Positions 37,501 to 49,471 are shown, counted from the stretch's first letter. The stretch is 64,000 nt of DNA from Mastacembelus armatus (GCF_900324485.2 NC_046653.1:24673147-24737146), one strand, 5' to 3'. The notes: generated by a model from the sequence alone, not told the origin. Program-made: numbers and translations.

Positions 37501-37608
37501 TTATTGTTATTATTATTATTATTATTATGAGTATTTTCAGTTTAATTTTTTAAATTTTGAATTTAGTTGAAACTTTTAGTAGAACAAATCTCATTTCACT
37601 CACAGTCT

Positions 37609-38960
37609 CTACAGTACGTTGGTCTCACGAGATCCAGGCTGCAGAATCTGCAGAGTGACAATGAGCTTAACAGCTTTTCTATACCATGGATAAAACAAGG
37701 CATAGATCAGAGGGTTCAGACAGGCATTAAAAAAGAACAAATGAACCACATAAGCTGCAGACGTACCACCGAGGAAGTTATCCCCAGCAAGAGATAAACA
37801 GTAATATGGACAGAAACATGTTAAAAACACAGCTACTAGAACACCAAGAGTCCTGGCTGCTTTTAGCTCAGATTTTGTTGTGTGAGTCACTGAACGCTGC
37901 AGTGTGACAGCTGTAATGTGAGAGCGCATGGCCCGAGCCTGAGACACAGCCACGACAAACACTCTCATATACAGAACTACGATGACAGTAACTGGAGCAA
38001 TAAAGGTCACAACAACATCAACAACTTCGACAATATAATCAATGTCAAACACACACTGTCCATAGCAGGAGTTATATCTGTCTGGTTCAGTCAGATCATC
38101 CTTAAAAAATATACAGTTGTAGAAAACAGAAATGAGCCAACACAGACAAACACAGAGTTTCACTCTTCTTAAAGTGACTCTGGTGGGGTAATGCAGAGGG
38201 TCACAAATAGCCACATAGCGGTCAGCTGATATAAGAACCATGTTTCCTACTGAGGCAGAGGTAATGATTGCAGACACATAAATATACAGAGAACAAGTGA
38301 GATCACCAAGAAACCAACATGCTGTTTGTCGGAGGGTTTCTCCAGGCATTACCAGAAGGCCCACGAGAAAGTCTGAGACAGCCAGAGAGAGGAGGAGGGT
38401 GTTAGTGTTTGTGTGGAGCTGCCTGGAGGAAAAGAGAAAAGTGTCATTAACCAACAAGTTGTGTTCAATATCTCTGAATGTTTCCTGATCTGTTACATCT
38501 GTAGTCACCACATGGTTAAATGTAGACTAATAAAACTACTTGGTTGAGTTTAGTGGATAGAAACCAGTGCTGATTATTTGTAGTAGACAGGACATGAACT
38601 GTGGTTTCTGCTGTCAAATATCAGTCAGACATTTGTGTTTCATTGTGCACAAACAGTCAGCAAGGCAGAATAGAAGTCTAGTGTGTCAACATATGAACCA
38701 TGATTTAGTAAAAGCCTAAAGACAGTTCTTGTAAATGTACAGCAGCTGTTCACATTTTAAGACAAAAATCATAGAGAAGTGAATCTGTGCCTGAAGTGGG
38801 AGATTGAGATGATGATGAGCAGGTTCAGAGCCACAGTGAGCACAGAGACAGAGGACAGCACAATGTGAAGGAGCACAACATCAGACCTGGAAAATGTGGG
38901 CTTCTTGCAGGAGGTGTTGAGTTGTGGAAAGCAGAGCTCTGCTCCATCCTCAACCTCCAT
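37609..38960 (-). CDS. taar: TAAR receptor 4 (TAAR13c-like, clade III), two exons
   Basis: Exon 1 is 38791-38960 and exon 2 is 37609-38422, giving 327 residues; intron 368 bases, GC donor and AG acceptor. Closest to receptor 5, with few residue changes: LLVMPGE versus LVLMPGE, QTACW versus QTDCW, and VSAII versus VSCII next to position 3.32. Ser at 3.32, Asp at 5.42, Phe at 6.48 and Phe at 7.43. The TAAR fingerprint is altered to NACLNPLIYALFYPWY, with Ala for the second residue and Tyr for the final Phe. DRY and NPxxY are intact. Its 3' flank is split by the 16.5-kb array, whose right end lies 80 bases from the stop codon. The open frame also runs 88 bases into the 3' end of the intron, from a Met at 38511, but a protein starting there would lack TM1. 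Confidence 0.95.
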
Positions 38961-39090
38961 CTTCAGAGCCCTGCAGAGAGCTGCAGCTTTGTGAACAAAA
39001 CTGATTCAAGTAACTGATTTACCTCTCACGTTTTTAGTTCATCCCCTCCTCTTTGTTTTAACGTCTACTGGTCTCTAAGATCCCTCCTCC

Positions 39091-39122
39091 TTGTGTGTGT
39101 GTGTGTGTGTGTGTGTGTTTGT
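39091..39122. repeat. (TG)n microsatellite
   Basis: Uninterrupted TG dinucleotide run in the 5' flank of receptor 4. The open frames over it are accidental. Confidence 0.9.
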
Positions 39123-39205
39123 TTGTATTTTTTTTTCTATCTTATGTTTGTTCTTCATGTATCTGCACTTCCACATCCTGTTGGTGCTGAAGGATCAAAA
39201 TCTTC

Positions 39206-39225
39206 TTTGTGCATTTTCCATTTCC
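39206..39225 (-). promoter_or_regulatory. Conserved block upstream of receptor 4
   Basis: In gene orientation reads GGAAATGGAAAATGCACAAA, about 250 bases 5' of the ATG. The same block precedes receptors 5 to 8 at ~215-240 bases but not receptors 1 to 3. Could be a promoter element or simply shared descent; no known factor is assigned. Confidence 0.4.
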
Positions 39226-40236
39226 ACAATAACACACCCCAATACTATTATGAAAAGATTAGCAGTCTTCAGCGCCGGCTTTTATCAAGAACCAGGAGAA
39301 CTGAGCATATTACTCCCTTTTGTTACATCTTCACAATGATTACCAGCTACCCACAGAACAGGTGTTACTGCAAGGTGGTACTAACATGAAAACTTCTGTT
39401 TCTACAACATCACATTTGTGGTGAACATAGAGCTGATCTGGAAAGCTGAGCTTTCAGTTTGTCCTTGTCCAAGACGAGGCTGTACATGTTTCAGACAGAG
39501 GTCATTGATGTTTTGAGTGGTCTGAGAAGCAATAAAAGCTGTTCTCAATTTAACAGGCTGTGCCTTCATCAATTCTGAGAAAGTTGATGACCAGACGTGC
39601 TTCAGGGAGGCCACGCTCTTGACTCAGTTTGTGGATCAGAGGGGTAACAAGAGTCACCCATTAGACCCTAATGATTCTTATCTGTGCTCTTTTCCATTGT
39701 TCAGCTTATGAGCTTATTCAAGCTAGGTGTGAAATAGGGCTGGGTATCTTTAAGGACGTCACGATACGATATGTACCTCGATATAGTGTGGTATAGTAGG
39801 AAACAATACGATTCAATTCAGTTTGATTAGAAACCAATATATAATCCTTTATATTGCAATTCTCAGCATCATAAAATTAGTGCTGAAAATATAACTTGAT
39901 GTGTACAACTTAGGTAAGCTAATAATAGGTAGACACATCTCCATATAGTTTGGATTGACAATGGGTCTTAGTGGAGGAATTTGCAAATAATTTGCTTAGG
40001 AGTGAGCACATTGTCAGATACCACAGGGACCTTCTTGTGGAAAGCCGTGCATGGTTAGTTAATGAGTTTTGTTTGCCTAGGCCAGTGTTACTTGAGCTGT
40101 GTTAGCAACTTGTCCCGTTTTGTGGAGGTTGACTAGACAAATAAACACCAATCCATTACCCACACTCCATTCAGTTTACCAGGAAATGTATGGTCCATTG
40201 TTCACCTATGGTCTTTGGGTATTGACTATAATAATG
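39226..40236. other. Intergenic flank between receptors 4 and 5
   Basis: Non-coding. Largely homologous to 49590-50494, upstream of receptor 5. Contains an old AT-rich repeat beginning AGGGCTGGGTATC at about 39737, shared with 50188, which may be a decayed DNA-element end. Confidence 0.5.
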
Positions 40237-40247
40237 AGACCAAGATT

Positions 40248-41175
40248 CCATCCATCCATCCATCCATCCATCTATCTATCCATCTATCTTCTGCTTATCC
40301 GGGGCTTTGTCGCAGGGGCAGCAGCCTAAGCAGGGATGCCCAGACTTCCTTTTCCCTGGACACTTCCTCCAGTTCGTCCAGGGGGACACCGTGGCGTTCC
40401 CAGGCCAGCTGAGTAACAAAGTCCCTCCAGCATGTCCTGGGTCTTCCCCAGGGTCTCCTCCCGGTGGGACATGCCCGGAAGACCTCTTCAGGGTGGCGCC
40501 CAGGAGGTATCCGGTACAGATACCCGAGCCACCTCAGCTGGCACCTCTCGATGTGGAGGAACAGCGGCTCTACTCCAAGCTCCTCCCGGGTGACCGAGCT
40601 CATCACCCAAAGACCAGGATCCAGGAGGAACAATGAGGTTTTCGTCTCGGTTGTGGAACACTGGACTGGCTCGGGCCCACAAGTTTGGGGACCACAGGAT
40701 TTCATCTCTGCTTTTTGCAGATGATGATGTCCTGTTGGCTCCATCGAGCCAGGACCTTCAGCGTGCACTGGGGCGGTTTGCAACTGAGTGTGAAGCGTCT
40801 GGGATGAGAATCAGCACCTCCAAGTCCGAAGCCATGGTTCTCAACCGGAAAAAGGTGGCTTGCCATCTCCAGGTCAGGGGAGAGATCCTGCCTCAGGTGG
40901 AGGAGTTTAAGTATCTTGGGATCCCTTTCATGAGTGAGGGAAGGACGGAACATGAGATTGACAGACGGATTGGTGCATCAGCAGCCACAATGCAGTCGAT
41001 GTACTGGTCCGTTGTGGTGAAGAAGGAGCTGAGCTGAAAGGTGAAGCTCTCGATTTACCGGTCAGTCTATGTTACTACTCTCACCTATGGTCATGAGATT
41101 TGGATCATGACCGAATGATCTCGGATACAAGCGGCTGAAATGAGCTTACTTTGTAGGGTGACCGGGCGCTCCCTT
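40248..41175 (-). mobile_element. LINE insertion with inverted 5' part, RTE/Rex3-like
   Basis: 928 bases flanked by an 11-base direct repeat AGACCAAGATT at 40237-40247 and 41176-41186. From 40248 the minus strand carries the LINE 3' end: (GGAT)n tail, then C-terminal coding sequence reading VTREELGVEPLFLHIER and GRRPWGRPRTCWRDF. From about 40640 to 41175 the orientation flips and the plus strand carries the upstream RT segment: SSLLFADDDVLLAPSSQDL with the FADD catalytic pair, then MRISTSKSEAMV and VEEFKYLG. The same site without insertion is present at 50495-50505. RTE/Rex3 assignment is from memory of fish LINEs; the LINE identity itself is firm. Confidence 0.88.
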
Positions 41176-41186
41176 AGACCAAGATT

Positions 41187-41540
41187 ACATGGAGACATAA
41201 TGAGTGTCCTGTATAAGAAGACTGGACTCAGCCTTAGCAATAAAGTGAGAAATTAAAACTTCTAGAGAATGCTCAGAGTAGAGCTGTTTCTCCTTCACTT
41301 TGAAAGAATCCAGTAGAGGTTTTGGGCATCTGATCAGGATGGAGTTTTACTGGAGATTTTCCAAGCACATCCAACTAATAAGACGCCTCAGTATAAACCT
41401 GTAATTTTGTAAATGACTGTGTATTTCATCTAGTCTGGTAATGCTTGGGGTACCCCAGGAAGAGCAGTAAAGGGTTCTTGGGAAGAGGGACGTGTATTCT
41501 ACCACCATGACCTGACTGGATAAGAGGCAGAAAGTGACTG
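41187..41540 (+). mobile_element. Old LINE remnant beside the newer insertion
   Basis: Reads KKTGLSLSNKVRN and RVELFLLHFERIQ, the same decayed C-terminal RT region found at 18366-18950 and 50506-50735. The younger LINE at 40248-41175 inserted into this older relative. Confidence 0.6.
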
Positions 41541-42829
41541 ATGGACATTAGATTCCTTCATAAAGGAAAAACAGCCATGATTCTGGAATTAGTTTACACA
41601 CTGGACAAAAAATGTTGCACATTTCACTGGACTTCCCTTGACTTTTATTATGGTGCACATTCATTAAGGCATTGCTTCAACAACCTTATGTAAAAGATTT
41701 ATTTCCATACAGAGTTACATTCATATTTGACTGTAATATTTTATGTAGGATGAGTCAAGACACTGGCTAACGATTTTAGCACATCTCAAAGACGTTCAGT
41801 TGGGATAAGGTCAGGACTCTGTGCTCCCAGACCCTTGCATTGCTCCAAATTCTGGTCTTTATGCTCGCTAACAATCTGAAGCCTTTAATCAGTTTAGCCT
41901 AAAAAACAAGATGGTTTTTTTGGCCTTACAGCTGTGTAGTCCTTGGTCTAAGCTGTAGATTACTGTAACTTCTCACAGGACACCTCGAAAAACCCAGATT
42001 ATTCAGCACAGTAGTGACTTGATTTTACTTATTAAATTATGCGCATTCACACTACATGCCACTATTTAGCAGATTTCAGCTTAAGAAGTTCTTTTTATTT
42101 GTTTGTTTCTTGCACACTCCAAAGACTTTCTGAGCACCCATCAGCTTTGAGAAGCCATTGTACCATTTGGTTTTCTTCAGGCGTTGAAATTCCTTCTTTG
42201 TTTGTAGTAGTAGAGTCAACGCACTTTGCAATGTTCAAAAGGTAAAATAACAGCTAAGTAAATTTACTGGCCTAGGTAGCAAATACAAGATGACGTTGCA
42301 TGTCACAGCTATAACCTAATTTCTGAGGAGTCCCAGCGACATATTAGTTAACTGATTGGGTCATATTGTGACCTCTCATAGATGAAATACATTTATGACT
42401 GATGAGCTGATTATGCTGCTGGATTTACTGTCTTACCTGCTTCATGCCTCTGTCACATTACTGGGATATAGCAGTAGAAGGTATAGGAATTTAAATATGT
42501 GCTTAGGTTTTAATGTCTACCAACTTGTAAAACTGTTCATTTTGCAGTGGTGTCAATCCAGAACTTATGTTGGCTGTAAGATTTTCTTCCATCTTGTTTT
42601 ACTTTTTTACAGAAATAAAAACAAGAAAACATATCTGCAACAGAAACGATGAAAATAAAATCAATCTTAAACAATACTCTTCATCCTTATTTAAAATTAA
42701 GTGGAGTGAAATAGTTTACACACACTGATTATATACTGTAATCCAAAGAGAGTATTTTCAGTTTAATTTTTTAAATTTTGAATTCACTTGAAACTTTTAG
42801 TAGAACAAATCTCATTTCACTCACAGTCT
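41541..42829. repeat. TAAR 3'-flank module of receptor 5
   Basis: Non-coding. From about 41660 it matches 20222-21048 and, beyond the array, 37529-37608. It is the uninterrupted reference that locates both the piggyBac insertion at 19097 and the array insertion at 21049. Confidence 0.8.
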
Positions 42830-44181
42830 CTACAGTACGTTGGTCTCACGAGATCCAGGTTGCAGAATCTGCAGAGTGACAATGAGCTTAACAGCTTTTC
42901 TATACCATGGATAAAACAAGGCATAGATTAGAGGGTTCAGACAGGCATTAAAAAAGAACAAATGAACCACATAAGCTGCAGACGTACCACCGAGGAAGTT
43001 ATCCCCAGCAAGAGATAAACAGTAATATGGACAGAAACATGTTAAAAACACAGCTACTAGAACACCAAGAGTCCTGGCTGCTTTTAGCTCAGATTTTGTT
43101 GTGTGAGTCACTGAACGCTGCAGTGTGACAGCTGTAATGTGAGAGCGCATGGCCCGAGCCTGAGACACAGCCACGACAAACACTCTCATATACAGAACTA
43201 TGATGACAGTAACTGGAGCAATAAAGGTCACAACAACATCAACAACTTCGACAATATAATCAATGTCAAACACACACTGTCCATAGCAGGAGTTATATCT
43301 GTCTGGTTCAGTCAGATCATCCTTAAAAAATATACAGTTGTAGAAAACAGAAATGAGCCAACACAGACAAACACAGAGTTTCACTCTTCTTAAAGTGACT
43401 CTGGTGGGGTAATGCAGAGGGTCACAAATAGCCACATAGCGGTCGGCTGATATAAGAACCATGTTTCCTACTGAGGCAGAGGTAATGATGCAAGACACAT
43501 AAATATACAGAGAACAAGTGAGATCACCAAGAAACCAGCAGTCTGTTTGTCGGAGGGTTTCTCCAGGCATTAGGACAAGGCCCACGAGAAAATCTGAGAC
43601 AGCCAGAGAGAGGAGGAGGGTGTTAGTGTTTGTGTGGAGCTGCCTGGAGGAAAAGAGAAAAGTGTCATTAACCAACAAGTTGTGTTCAATATCTCTGAAT
43701 GTTTCCTGATCTGTCACATCTGTAGTCACCACATGGTTAAGTGTAGACTAATAAAACTACTTGGTTGAGTTCAGTGGATAGAAACCAGTGCTGATTATTT
43801 GTAGTAGACAGGACATGAACTGTGGTTTCTGGTGCCAAATATCAGTCAGACATTTGTGTTTCATTGTGCACAAACAGTCAACAAGGCAGAATAGAAGTCT
43901 AGTGTGTCAACATATGAACCATGATTTAGTAAAAGCCTAAAGACATTTCTTGTAAATGTACAGCAGCTGTTCACATTTTAAGACAAAAATCATAGAGAAG
44001 TGAATCTGTGCCTGAAGTGGGAGATTGAGATGATGATGAGCAGGTTCAGAGCCACAGTGAGCACAGAGACAGAGGACAGCACAATGTGAAGGAGCACAAC
44101 ATCAGACCTGGAAAATGTGGGCTTCCTGCAGGAGGTGTTGAGTTGTGGAAAGCAGAGCTCTGCTCCATCCTCAACTTCCAT
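42830..44181 (-). CDS. taar: TAAR receptor 5 (TAAR13c-like, clade III), two exons
   Basis: Exon 1 is 44012-44181 and exon 2 is 42830-43643, giving 327 residues; intron 368 bases with GC donor and AG acceptor. Sister to receptor 4, with the same altered fingerprint NACLNPLIYALFYPWY, Ser at 3.32, Asp at 5.42, Phe at 6.48 and Phe at 7.43. Differences from receptor 4 include Cys instead of Ala at 3.33 (residue 108), directly next to the 3.32 position. No inactivating change seen. Its upstream flank is split by a composite insertion beginning about 250 bases from the ATG, so any distal regulatory DNA has been displaced by ~5 kb. Confidence 0.95.
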
Positions 44182-44402
44182 CTTCAGAGTCCTGCAGAGA
44201 GCTGAAGCTTTGTGAACAAAACTGACTCATATAACTGATTTACCTCTCACCTTTTCTTAGTTCATCCCCTCCTCTTTGTTTCAGCATCTGCTGATCTGTT
44301 AGTTCCCTCCTCCCTGTGTGTTTGTATTTTTTCTCTGTCCTTCACATATCTCCACTTCCACTTCCTGGTGGTACATGCTGTTGATAAAGGACCAAAATCT
44401 TC

Positions 44403-44420
44403 TTTGTGCATTTTCCATTT
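44403..44420 (-). promoter_or_regulatory. Conserved block upstream of receptor 5
   Basis: Same block as at 39206-39225, about 222 bases 5' of the ATG. The composite insertion starts only ~15-40 bases beyond it. Confidence 0.4.
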
Positions 44421-44444
44421 CCACAGTAACACACTCCACACAAC

Positions 44445-47400
44445 TGACTTCCTGCTTCTGAAGATTGCAGATGCTCTTCGGCTTGCTCCTGCTTGTGCCA
44501 GTTTTACTTTGCTTTTATTCCTTTTCATTTCATTTATTCTTACCCAATGATTTTATAATACACTTTTCAACATTATTTTACCCCTTTTTTAACTGCACTT
44601 GGAATTTTAGTGAGGAGTTTATTTTTCTTTTTGATCAACCTTCAATGACCATGCCTCCTTTCTTGGAGGACAATTACAGCAAACTCTTACAGAAAATTAC
44701 TATGCTGGAAACTAAAGTGCAAAGGTTAGAGATGAATGTGGAGATAAATGGACTATTTGTGAAAGAGGACATTACTCTACCACTCTATCATAGTAGCAGA
44801 CAAGAGCATGCTAGTATACAGCTAACTAGCATTAACAAGACCGAGCAACATAAGGGCTGTGTCCAGGTAAATAAAACTATTGGTATCAGTCCTCCCTGGA
44901 ACGCTCTCGGAGCAAAGCCAAAGACTAAATCACTTCTCTCTGACATGAGAGGACAAGCAACAGACAGAGCTCAGTGCCCAGAGATCTGTGATGTGACAGG
45001 CTGTCCAGCGTTATCATCCTCCTCAACTCCTGTGCAGAGGAAAGCATAGCCATGGGTAATAGTTAAAGGGAAAAAGAGCAACAAAACTCCTAAGGAACCA
45101 ACTGTACAGCTACAAAATAGATTTGCTCCACTACTGCAGGACCCTGGATCTTCATCTGATCACCTGTCACCTGTGACAATCCCCTACATCCACAGAGAGG
45201 GGTAAGGTCTGAAAGCACATCAGAAGACCGAAAGCTAAGAGGAAAGCTAACAGGGCCTCAGACCCTGATTGTGGGCGAATCTGCCATAAAACATGTGAGA
45301 GGGATGTGCAGTAACAACACAAAAGTGCTTTATTTCCCAAAAGATGTGGTCTCTGACATAACTGAGAAAATCATGAGCATTGTTGCAGAAAATCCAACTC
45401 TGAAAAACCTAGTTCTACACTCAGGGGCAAGTGATATTGTGAAGCAGCAGTCCGAAATCCTCAAAACGGACTTTAATAATCTACTAAACACAGTGAGGTT
45501 GCTAAATGCAGTTTTTATCAGTGGATCTCTACCACCAGTCAGATGAGGAACTGAGAAATTCAGCAGGTTACTAGCACTGAACACATGGCTTTCAACTGCA
45601 TGTGATGTTCATTCAGTACATTTTATCGACAATTTTAACCATTTCTGGGATCGCAGGCATCTTTTTAAGGGAGATGGATTGTCCCTAAATAAATCAGGAG
45701 TAAAAGCTTTCACCTCCAACCTATATTTCTTCCTTCACCACAATCTTCCCTCTGCCAAGGACAAGATACGAGGGGAATCTAAACAAAACGAAGAAACACC
45801 AAAACATCCAGAGCCAACACTCTCCCCCCGAATGCTCTAACACGGAGAGAAGTCAGAGCAAAGATGAGGAGACCACACCCCTTCCACCAGCAGACACTGT
45901 CTGTGAGGATTCACTTCCCACAACCCCGCAAACCCTACCTAGTTCACCAACTTCCCGGGGCATCCTATTCCCTATCACCAAGAACCTCGCCAACCTGATG
46001 AGGCACATCACTACTGGGCCCCAACTGACATCCTCCCCCAGTGTCATTTTCACACCCAGAAGCCCCTCAAAGCGGCATGCCCCACCAATCCCTCAGCAAG
46101 CTCTGCTGCAATCATCACAACTGCAGCATCCACCACCCCCTCCTCCACGCCGTCACCGAAATCATTCTTTGTCTCCACAGCCTTATAACAGCACAGTAAG
46201 CTCTTACTGATATGTGCTGGTTCCACGCTGCAATATTGTTAGTTATGGCTCTCTCCAGGAAAAGCCGGGGCCCAGTATGCAAATAGCTATTTCAATCCCA
46301 GTCTTGATAGGAAACTATTGGTAAATCTACAGAGAAATAAGATTTACCCAATGCATTCTGCAAATTTATGCGAAATCAATTCAGCGAAATCTAATTCAAA
46401 TCCCTTGCAGACAGATAGTTTCAGGTCCTACTCAAACTAATTTGAAACTTGCAGTGCTCAATGTCAGATCTTTATGTAACAAATAATTTTTAATCAATAA
46501 TTTTATCTCCTCTTACAATCTTGATTTTATGTTTTTAACAGAAACATGGTTAGACAGCAGGACAGCAAATGCAGTTCTTACTGAATCCACTCCACCTAAT
46601 TTTACATTTCTATCAGAAACGGTGGTTTATGGTCTATGGTTACCCACAGGCTGTCATTTGGGGAGCTGTTATCATTTGAGTATGTATCTTATAAAATGGA
46701 GCAAAAATTATGTCCCTCTGTACTTTTTATAATCATTTACAAACCTGTCCAATGCTGTCAAAATTTTATTGATGAATTTACTGAGATGCTTTCAGTTGTC
46801 CTCACAGAGTTTGACTGTTTGGTTATTACAGGTGATTGTAATGTTCACATGGATAAGGCCTGTGACACATATGCCAGCGAACTTTCAGCCGTCCTTGAAA
46901 TGTACGGCCTTAGTCAGCATGTTAGGGAGCCGACCCATACCAGAGGTCACACTCTGGACCTTGTCATTACTAAGGGTGTTAACGCTTCTAATGTCACTGT
47001 GATTGATGTTGCTTTGTCTATTTTTGTGTCTTTTTTGATTTGTCCAAAATTCCCAAAGACGCAACTGGACCTACACTTGTTCAGAAAAGACACATAAATG
47101 ATAACACCAGGAAACTGTTTATGGAGATGATTAGGTTTGAAAATACCACTTTCTCTCATGTTGAAGATTTGTTGAATTCATATACTTCAAGTGTTCTAAA
47201 TGTCATAGATGTGATTGCTCCTGTTAAAGATAATCAGGAACAGGTAAAAGCCACTGTGGAGAAATGATGACTCAGGGCACAGAAAAGGGAGTGCCAGGAG
47301 GCCGAACGAACATGGCGTAAATCAAAGCTGCAGGTTCACTATGACATTTATAAGCAGATGGTGGGTGTGTTCAATGAAACTCTATGTAGAAAGAGAGAAA

Positions 47401-47445
47401 TGTATTTTTCTGAAATCATCAACAACAGTAGTAACAACTCACGTG
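44445..47445 (+). mobile_element. CR1/L2-type LINE, 5' part only (ORF1 and endonuclease)
   Basis: ORF1 region: a coiled-coil-like segment (LLQKITMLETKVQRLEMNV) near 44680, then an SGNH-esterase-like domain at about 45262-45830 (IVGESAIKHVRG, LVLHSGASDIV, FKGDGLSLNKSGV). ORF2 begins near 46445 (LKLAVLNVRSLCNK) and shows APE endonuclease motifs: ETWL near 46541, VITGDCNVHMD near 46825, and TRGHTLDLVIT near 46940. Stops and frame changes are frequent, and the expected SDH at the end of the endonuclease is not readable in frame. Similarity ends near 47445 before any RT, so the 3' part has been lost or displaced. LINE identity is firm; the clade is my best reading. Confidence 0.78.
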
Positions 47446-49470
47446 TCCTTATAGGATGCCAACTTGCGCGAATGGCCAATGGAATATGGGACCGAAATGA
47501 CCGGCTAGTCTGTGGCTCATACTGCCACACATATTAGGCATATTGAGGAGACGTGTGCTTACTCATAGTGCATGTATCTCATTTCTGTGATTTTATATTA
47601 ATTTTTAACAATTAAAAATGTCCCATTGAAATGAATGGGAGAAATGATCTGACTTTACTGAATCAGGTCGATCTCCAAGAGTATATCTCTGGCATATGTG
47701 CAGCTAGAGATTCTATTTAAATTTTAAAATGCTTCAATATCTTTCATCTGTCTGGGTTATGCTCCGTGTTGTCAGATCTTGCATAGTTTTTTATTAATTT
47801 AGGTCTACAGGGAGGGATGTCACAATGGTTTGCCGAGTTTAACAGCATGTGACGTAATTAGCTAGAGCAGAGAATTGCCTGTTTTTCTGAGCAGAAAAAA
47901 ATCTCTCAACTGCTCACACGGTTTCAGTTTTAACTCTACAAGCACAAAACTCAGCTCAGATGTTGCCACAGGCCTTGTCTTATATGTCTTGCTTCGTCAA
48001 GACATATAATCCACAAGATTTGTAGTTTTTGCCATCGATGCCTTAATTGACAGCAGTGACAGAGTCGCGTTTCTGTCTCATTGACTCCAATAGAAATTTG
48101 CTGCCTGTATCTCGCGTCTGAGGCTGTCGGTCTTACCTGCTCTCACGGCATCATTTTAACTCCAGTCTGAACAAACTGTGCATGGTGTTGTTGTACAAGA
48201 CGTTAGGATTCTAGCAGTCAAAGAATATCTCCTGTAGAATAAGTATTTTGTAAGGAAATTGAGAGTTTTGGGCACGTTAGCTTCTCACTGTGTTCTTGCT
48301 AGGTCGAATGTGCTTTCTTTTTATGGAGTAAAAAGCGGCTGAACTCACAGCTTACCTGCTATAGCCCACTTGGTTGGGCACGCGCCTGTCGCGCAGGATA
48401 CCCGGGTTTGATCCCGGGCAAGTAAGCCTTTTCAAATTTTTAAGCTGAGATACAATCTCCAACTTCTGAAGTGATCGACATGTATTGCAAGCGGCAATAG
48501 CAGCGTGCTTTTAGCAATCACACACATTTTCCATTATTATTACCCACCCCTTCTTTTGCACGCGGCTGAACAATGCATACCCAAATTAAACTAGCTGTTG
48601 TCTTTACATTTTCAGGGTTGTATTGATGACCTTACTGTCATTGGAAAGGAAAAGCTTTCCACTTTATTATTTTAAACTGTAAAATATGACTCCCCTTCCC
48701 CCCTTATCTGCGCCTGCTGCATGTCTGACAACGCTGGGCATGGGAGACTTACAGTAAGGCTGCGGACCATTTAAATCCCCCCTCCGCTTTGCCCAACATA
48801 GTGTGACACATTATTCGAAAGGGCTTTTCATTGGCTGTTTCATCAGAAACAATGCGACTGGCTGATTTTACTGTCATTAGAAGTTGTACTCTCCCTCTGG
48901 GTGGGTTTTATGATTCGTGACTCCCATTGGTTTTTGTACTTACACTGTAAAATGTAACGAACAAGTTTGATTGAGGGCTCATGTGATTCACAGGAGCCTA
49001 ATATATGTAGCTGTACCTTTTCTAGTGAATAAACCACGAAATCTAACGTAAAACGAACAGGATTAAAACTTTTCATGAGAAGGACGATGGTTTTATGGAT
49101 GTACTCACGGATAATATGTTTTTTGGACTAAAAACATGAATGCACTATGTTTCCTGGATTCTAACGAGAAAAAGAAAGCTATGCAACACTTGCTGTTTCA
49201 GTACGTGTGGATTTGTACACATCAGCAAAGGTAAGAAGTGGTGTTTTTTCTTCTTCAGCATCTTCAACATTAAGAAACTGTAGTCAATGTGATAATTCAA
49301 TCCTGAATTGCTTTATACCATTTGAATCGTGAAACTTTCTGCTTTCAAATGATATATAGTTTGTCAGACTTTATTCCAATTTGTTTGATGATGATTGGTA
49401 ATCCATCTGGAAATATAGCCCAAATACGGTTTTCAGTCTACCCCTGGGCCCAGGGTTAACAATCAGTTAA
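47446..49470. other. Unclassified repeat-like DNA within the composite insertion
   Basis: About 2 kb with no counterpart in the paralogous receptor 4 flank, so it is inserted DNA. No coding domain seen. It includes the tRNA-like sequence at 48350-48428. The sequence CCTGGGCCCAGGGTTAA near 49443-49459 looks like a possible piggyBac-type right end, but I found no matching left end. Confidence 0.4.
48350..48428 (+). repeat. tRNA-like sequence, probably tRNA-derived
   Basis: A-box-like TAGCCCACTTGG with a GCCC/GGGC D-stem, B-box-like GGGTTTGATCCC with a CCCGGG T-stem, and flanking CTTACCTG / CAAGTAAG that pair as an acceptor-like stem with one mismatch. The anticodon arm (around CTGTCGC, Asp-like GTC) is imperfect and the T loop is one base short. 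More likely a pseudogene or SINE head than a working tRNA. Confidence 0.4.
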
Positions 49471-49471
49471 A

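Larger units (their letters stand above)
21049..37528. repeat. 16.5-kb array of ~2-kb tandem repeats in (TTA)n
   Basis: Three extra head segments followed by nine units, with (TTA)n runs at several joins. A full unit has a ~210-base head (AGGCCCGAGCCCCCACC...), then a TTCTTCTTCTGCG-like stretch, a ~1.7-kb body, and a GC-rich tail ending GCCGCTTGCGGCTATATTTA. The body is itself made of diverged subrepeats: GAACTYGTCCTAGGGCTTTT recurs at 26009 and 26515, and a relative at 26880; CCCTATTTTCAA-type blocks recur about every 350-365 bases. Short open frames repeat with each unit but show no domain. It resembles an abundant dispersed fish repeat that I cannot name with confidence. One assembly gap lies inside. 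Confidence 0.9.

Noticed and set aside
21049-37528. CRISPR-like array
   Set aside because: Units are ~2 kb, eukaryotic context, no short repeat-spacer pattern.
38423-38511. Alternative start at the Met within the intron (MVTTDVTDQ...) making a single-exon receptor
   Set aside because: It would lack TM1, the frame is closed by a stop in receptors 1 and 2, and exon 1 is conserved with a matching junction.
49443-49459. Right end of a third piggyBac element (CCTGGGCCCAGGG then TTAA)
   Set aside because: No matching left end or second TTAA could be located; kept only as a note within the unclassified stretch.
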